Part shown: piece by piece, positions 63,211 to 64,000 of the stretch
How positions within the stretch are numbered: position 1 is the stretch's first letter
How the letters are laid out: each line of letters starts with the position of its first letter
Assembly (NCBI RefSeq): GCF_910592395.1
Contig: NC_088310.1
Coordinates: forward strand, 19,477,501-19,541,500
Source of the DNA: Lineus longissimus
Lineage: Eukaryota; Nemertea; Pilidiophora; Heteronemertea; Lineidae
DNA: 64,000 nucleotides
Direction: 5' to 3'
Translations under genes and position numbers: made by a program
Notes under the pieces: generated by a model
What the model was told of the DNA's origin: nothing
What the model saw: only the letters and a program-made list of their open reading frames with translations
Database searches by the model: none

Positions 63211-63826
63211 CCACCAGGGGGCCAAATGTCGATATCTAAAAAGTGTGATATCTCGCTTATTAGTGACTTGTTTTCGATAAAACTTTTGTTGCAGGTACTC
63301 ATAGCAAATATACATTTTATATTATACGGGTTTTTAATTTGATCTTGTTTTCAAGGTCGCAGAGGTCATATGGCGTAAATTGGCCATTAGAGTGTAAACT
63401 ATGGCACGTTTCTTAACCACTAAAGCTATGAACTTGAAACTTGGTACATATAACCCCCTATATCACATAGCCTCTGGTGCTGAATTTTGGTTCGATCTGA
63501 TTCCTAACTTTGCCACCAGGGGGCCAAAAGTGGAAATCTAAAAAGTGTGATATCTCGCTTATAAGTGACTTGTTTTCGATAAAACTTTTGTTGTAGGTAC
63601 TCATAGCAAATATACATTTTATATTATACGGGTTTTCAATTTGACCTACTTTTCAAGGTCACAGAGGTCATATGGCGTAAATTGGCCATTAGAGTGTAAA
63701 CTATGGCACGTTTCTTAACCACTAAAGCTATGAACTTGAAACTTGGTACATATAACCCCCTATATCACATAGCCTCTGGCGCTGAATTTTGGTTCGATCT
63801 GATTCCTAACTTTGCCACCAGGGGGC
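63211..63826 (+). promoter_or_regulatory. Three CTCF-core-like motifs, one per tandem unit
   Basis: CCACCAGGGGGC at 63211-63222, 63513-63524 and 63815-63826 fits the CTCF core CCASYAGRKGGC at all 12 positions. All three face the same way, 302 bp apart. Binding is inferred from the motif. Confidence 0.35.
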
Positions 63827-64000
63827 CAAAAGTGGAAATCTAAAAAGTGTGATATCTCGCTTATAAGTTACTTGTTTTCGATAAAATTCTTATGGTAGGT
63901 ACTGTTTGGAAGAATACATCACATATTTTACGGGTTTTCAATTTGAAGTCACAGAAGTCATATGGCGTAAATTGGCTGTTAGAGTGTAAACTATGGCACG

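Larger units (their letters stand above)
62990..64000 (+). repeat. (GTC)n-headed repeat leading into a 302-bp tandem array
   Basis: GGCTCACCGTAAGGGGAGTC and TGTCCGTC precede (GTC)n at 63031-63089. Then units begin with GTGGCACGTTTC or ATGGCACGTTTC at 63099, 63401, 63703 and 63993, giving periods of 302, 302 and 290 bp. The second and third units are nearly identical; the third has a deletion near its end. The array runs off the window. Confidence 0.9.

Overview
The window looks like invertebrate animal nuclear DNA, most likely lophotrochozoan. That label is an inference from the repeat style and the two animal genes. The sequence is AT-rich, genes are split by GT-AG introns, non-coding DNA is poor in CpG, and several kinds of DNA transposon debris, tRNA-derived SINE-like pieces, microsatellites and tandem repeats are present. 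No bacterial operon, rRNA, CRISPR array or intact autonomous transposon was found.

Layout. (1) 1-2.45 kb: a three-exon ChaC-type glutathione-degrading gamma-glutamylcyclotransferase gene on the + strand, with an exact ATF4-type amino-acid response element at the very edge of the window. (2) 2.5-4.3 kb: a CpG-richer upstream region and the first coding exon of a TRIM9/TRIM67-type E3 ubiquitin ligase, also +. This exon carries the RING and both B-boxes. No coiled-coil, FN3 or SPRY exon was recognised downstream, so the rest of the window is read as a very long first intron, intergenic DNA, or both. A possible short alternative last exon lies 101 bp after exon 1. (3) 4.3-54 kb: mostly unannotatable DNA. 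It holds four copies of a 'CAGTAGAACCTC' inverted-repeat element, two other TIR elements (16.7 and 20.3 kb), a PIF/Harbinger-type MITE with a TAA duplication (50.4 kb), SINE-like fragments, degenerate tandem repeats and a possible minus-strand terminal exon (25.1 kb). (4) 54.6-57.1 kb: a hairpin plus (TCTG)n repeat, a candidate two-exon gene for a 77-residue protein with poly(A) signal, and two adjacent Harbinger relics, one carrying a MADF-like fragment. (5) 58-64 kb: a coding-like minus-strand open frame at 58.6-58.8 kb, then a (GTC)n repeat leading into a 302-bp tandem array that runs off the window.

The two confident genes have separate roles. ChaC acts in cytosolic glutathione turnover. 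TRIM9 acts in ubiquitin signalling and is known in animals for neuronal functions. The most interesting items are the response element in front of ChaC, the altered glycine-loop residues and C-terminal extension of that ChaC protein, the possible truncated TRIM9 isoform, the spliced 77-codon gene, repeated CTCF-core-like motifs inside one repeat superfamily, and strong excess of the palindrome TGGCGCCA. All counts and alignments were made by eye.
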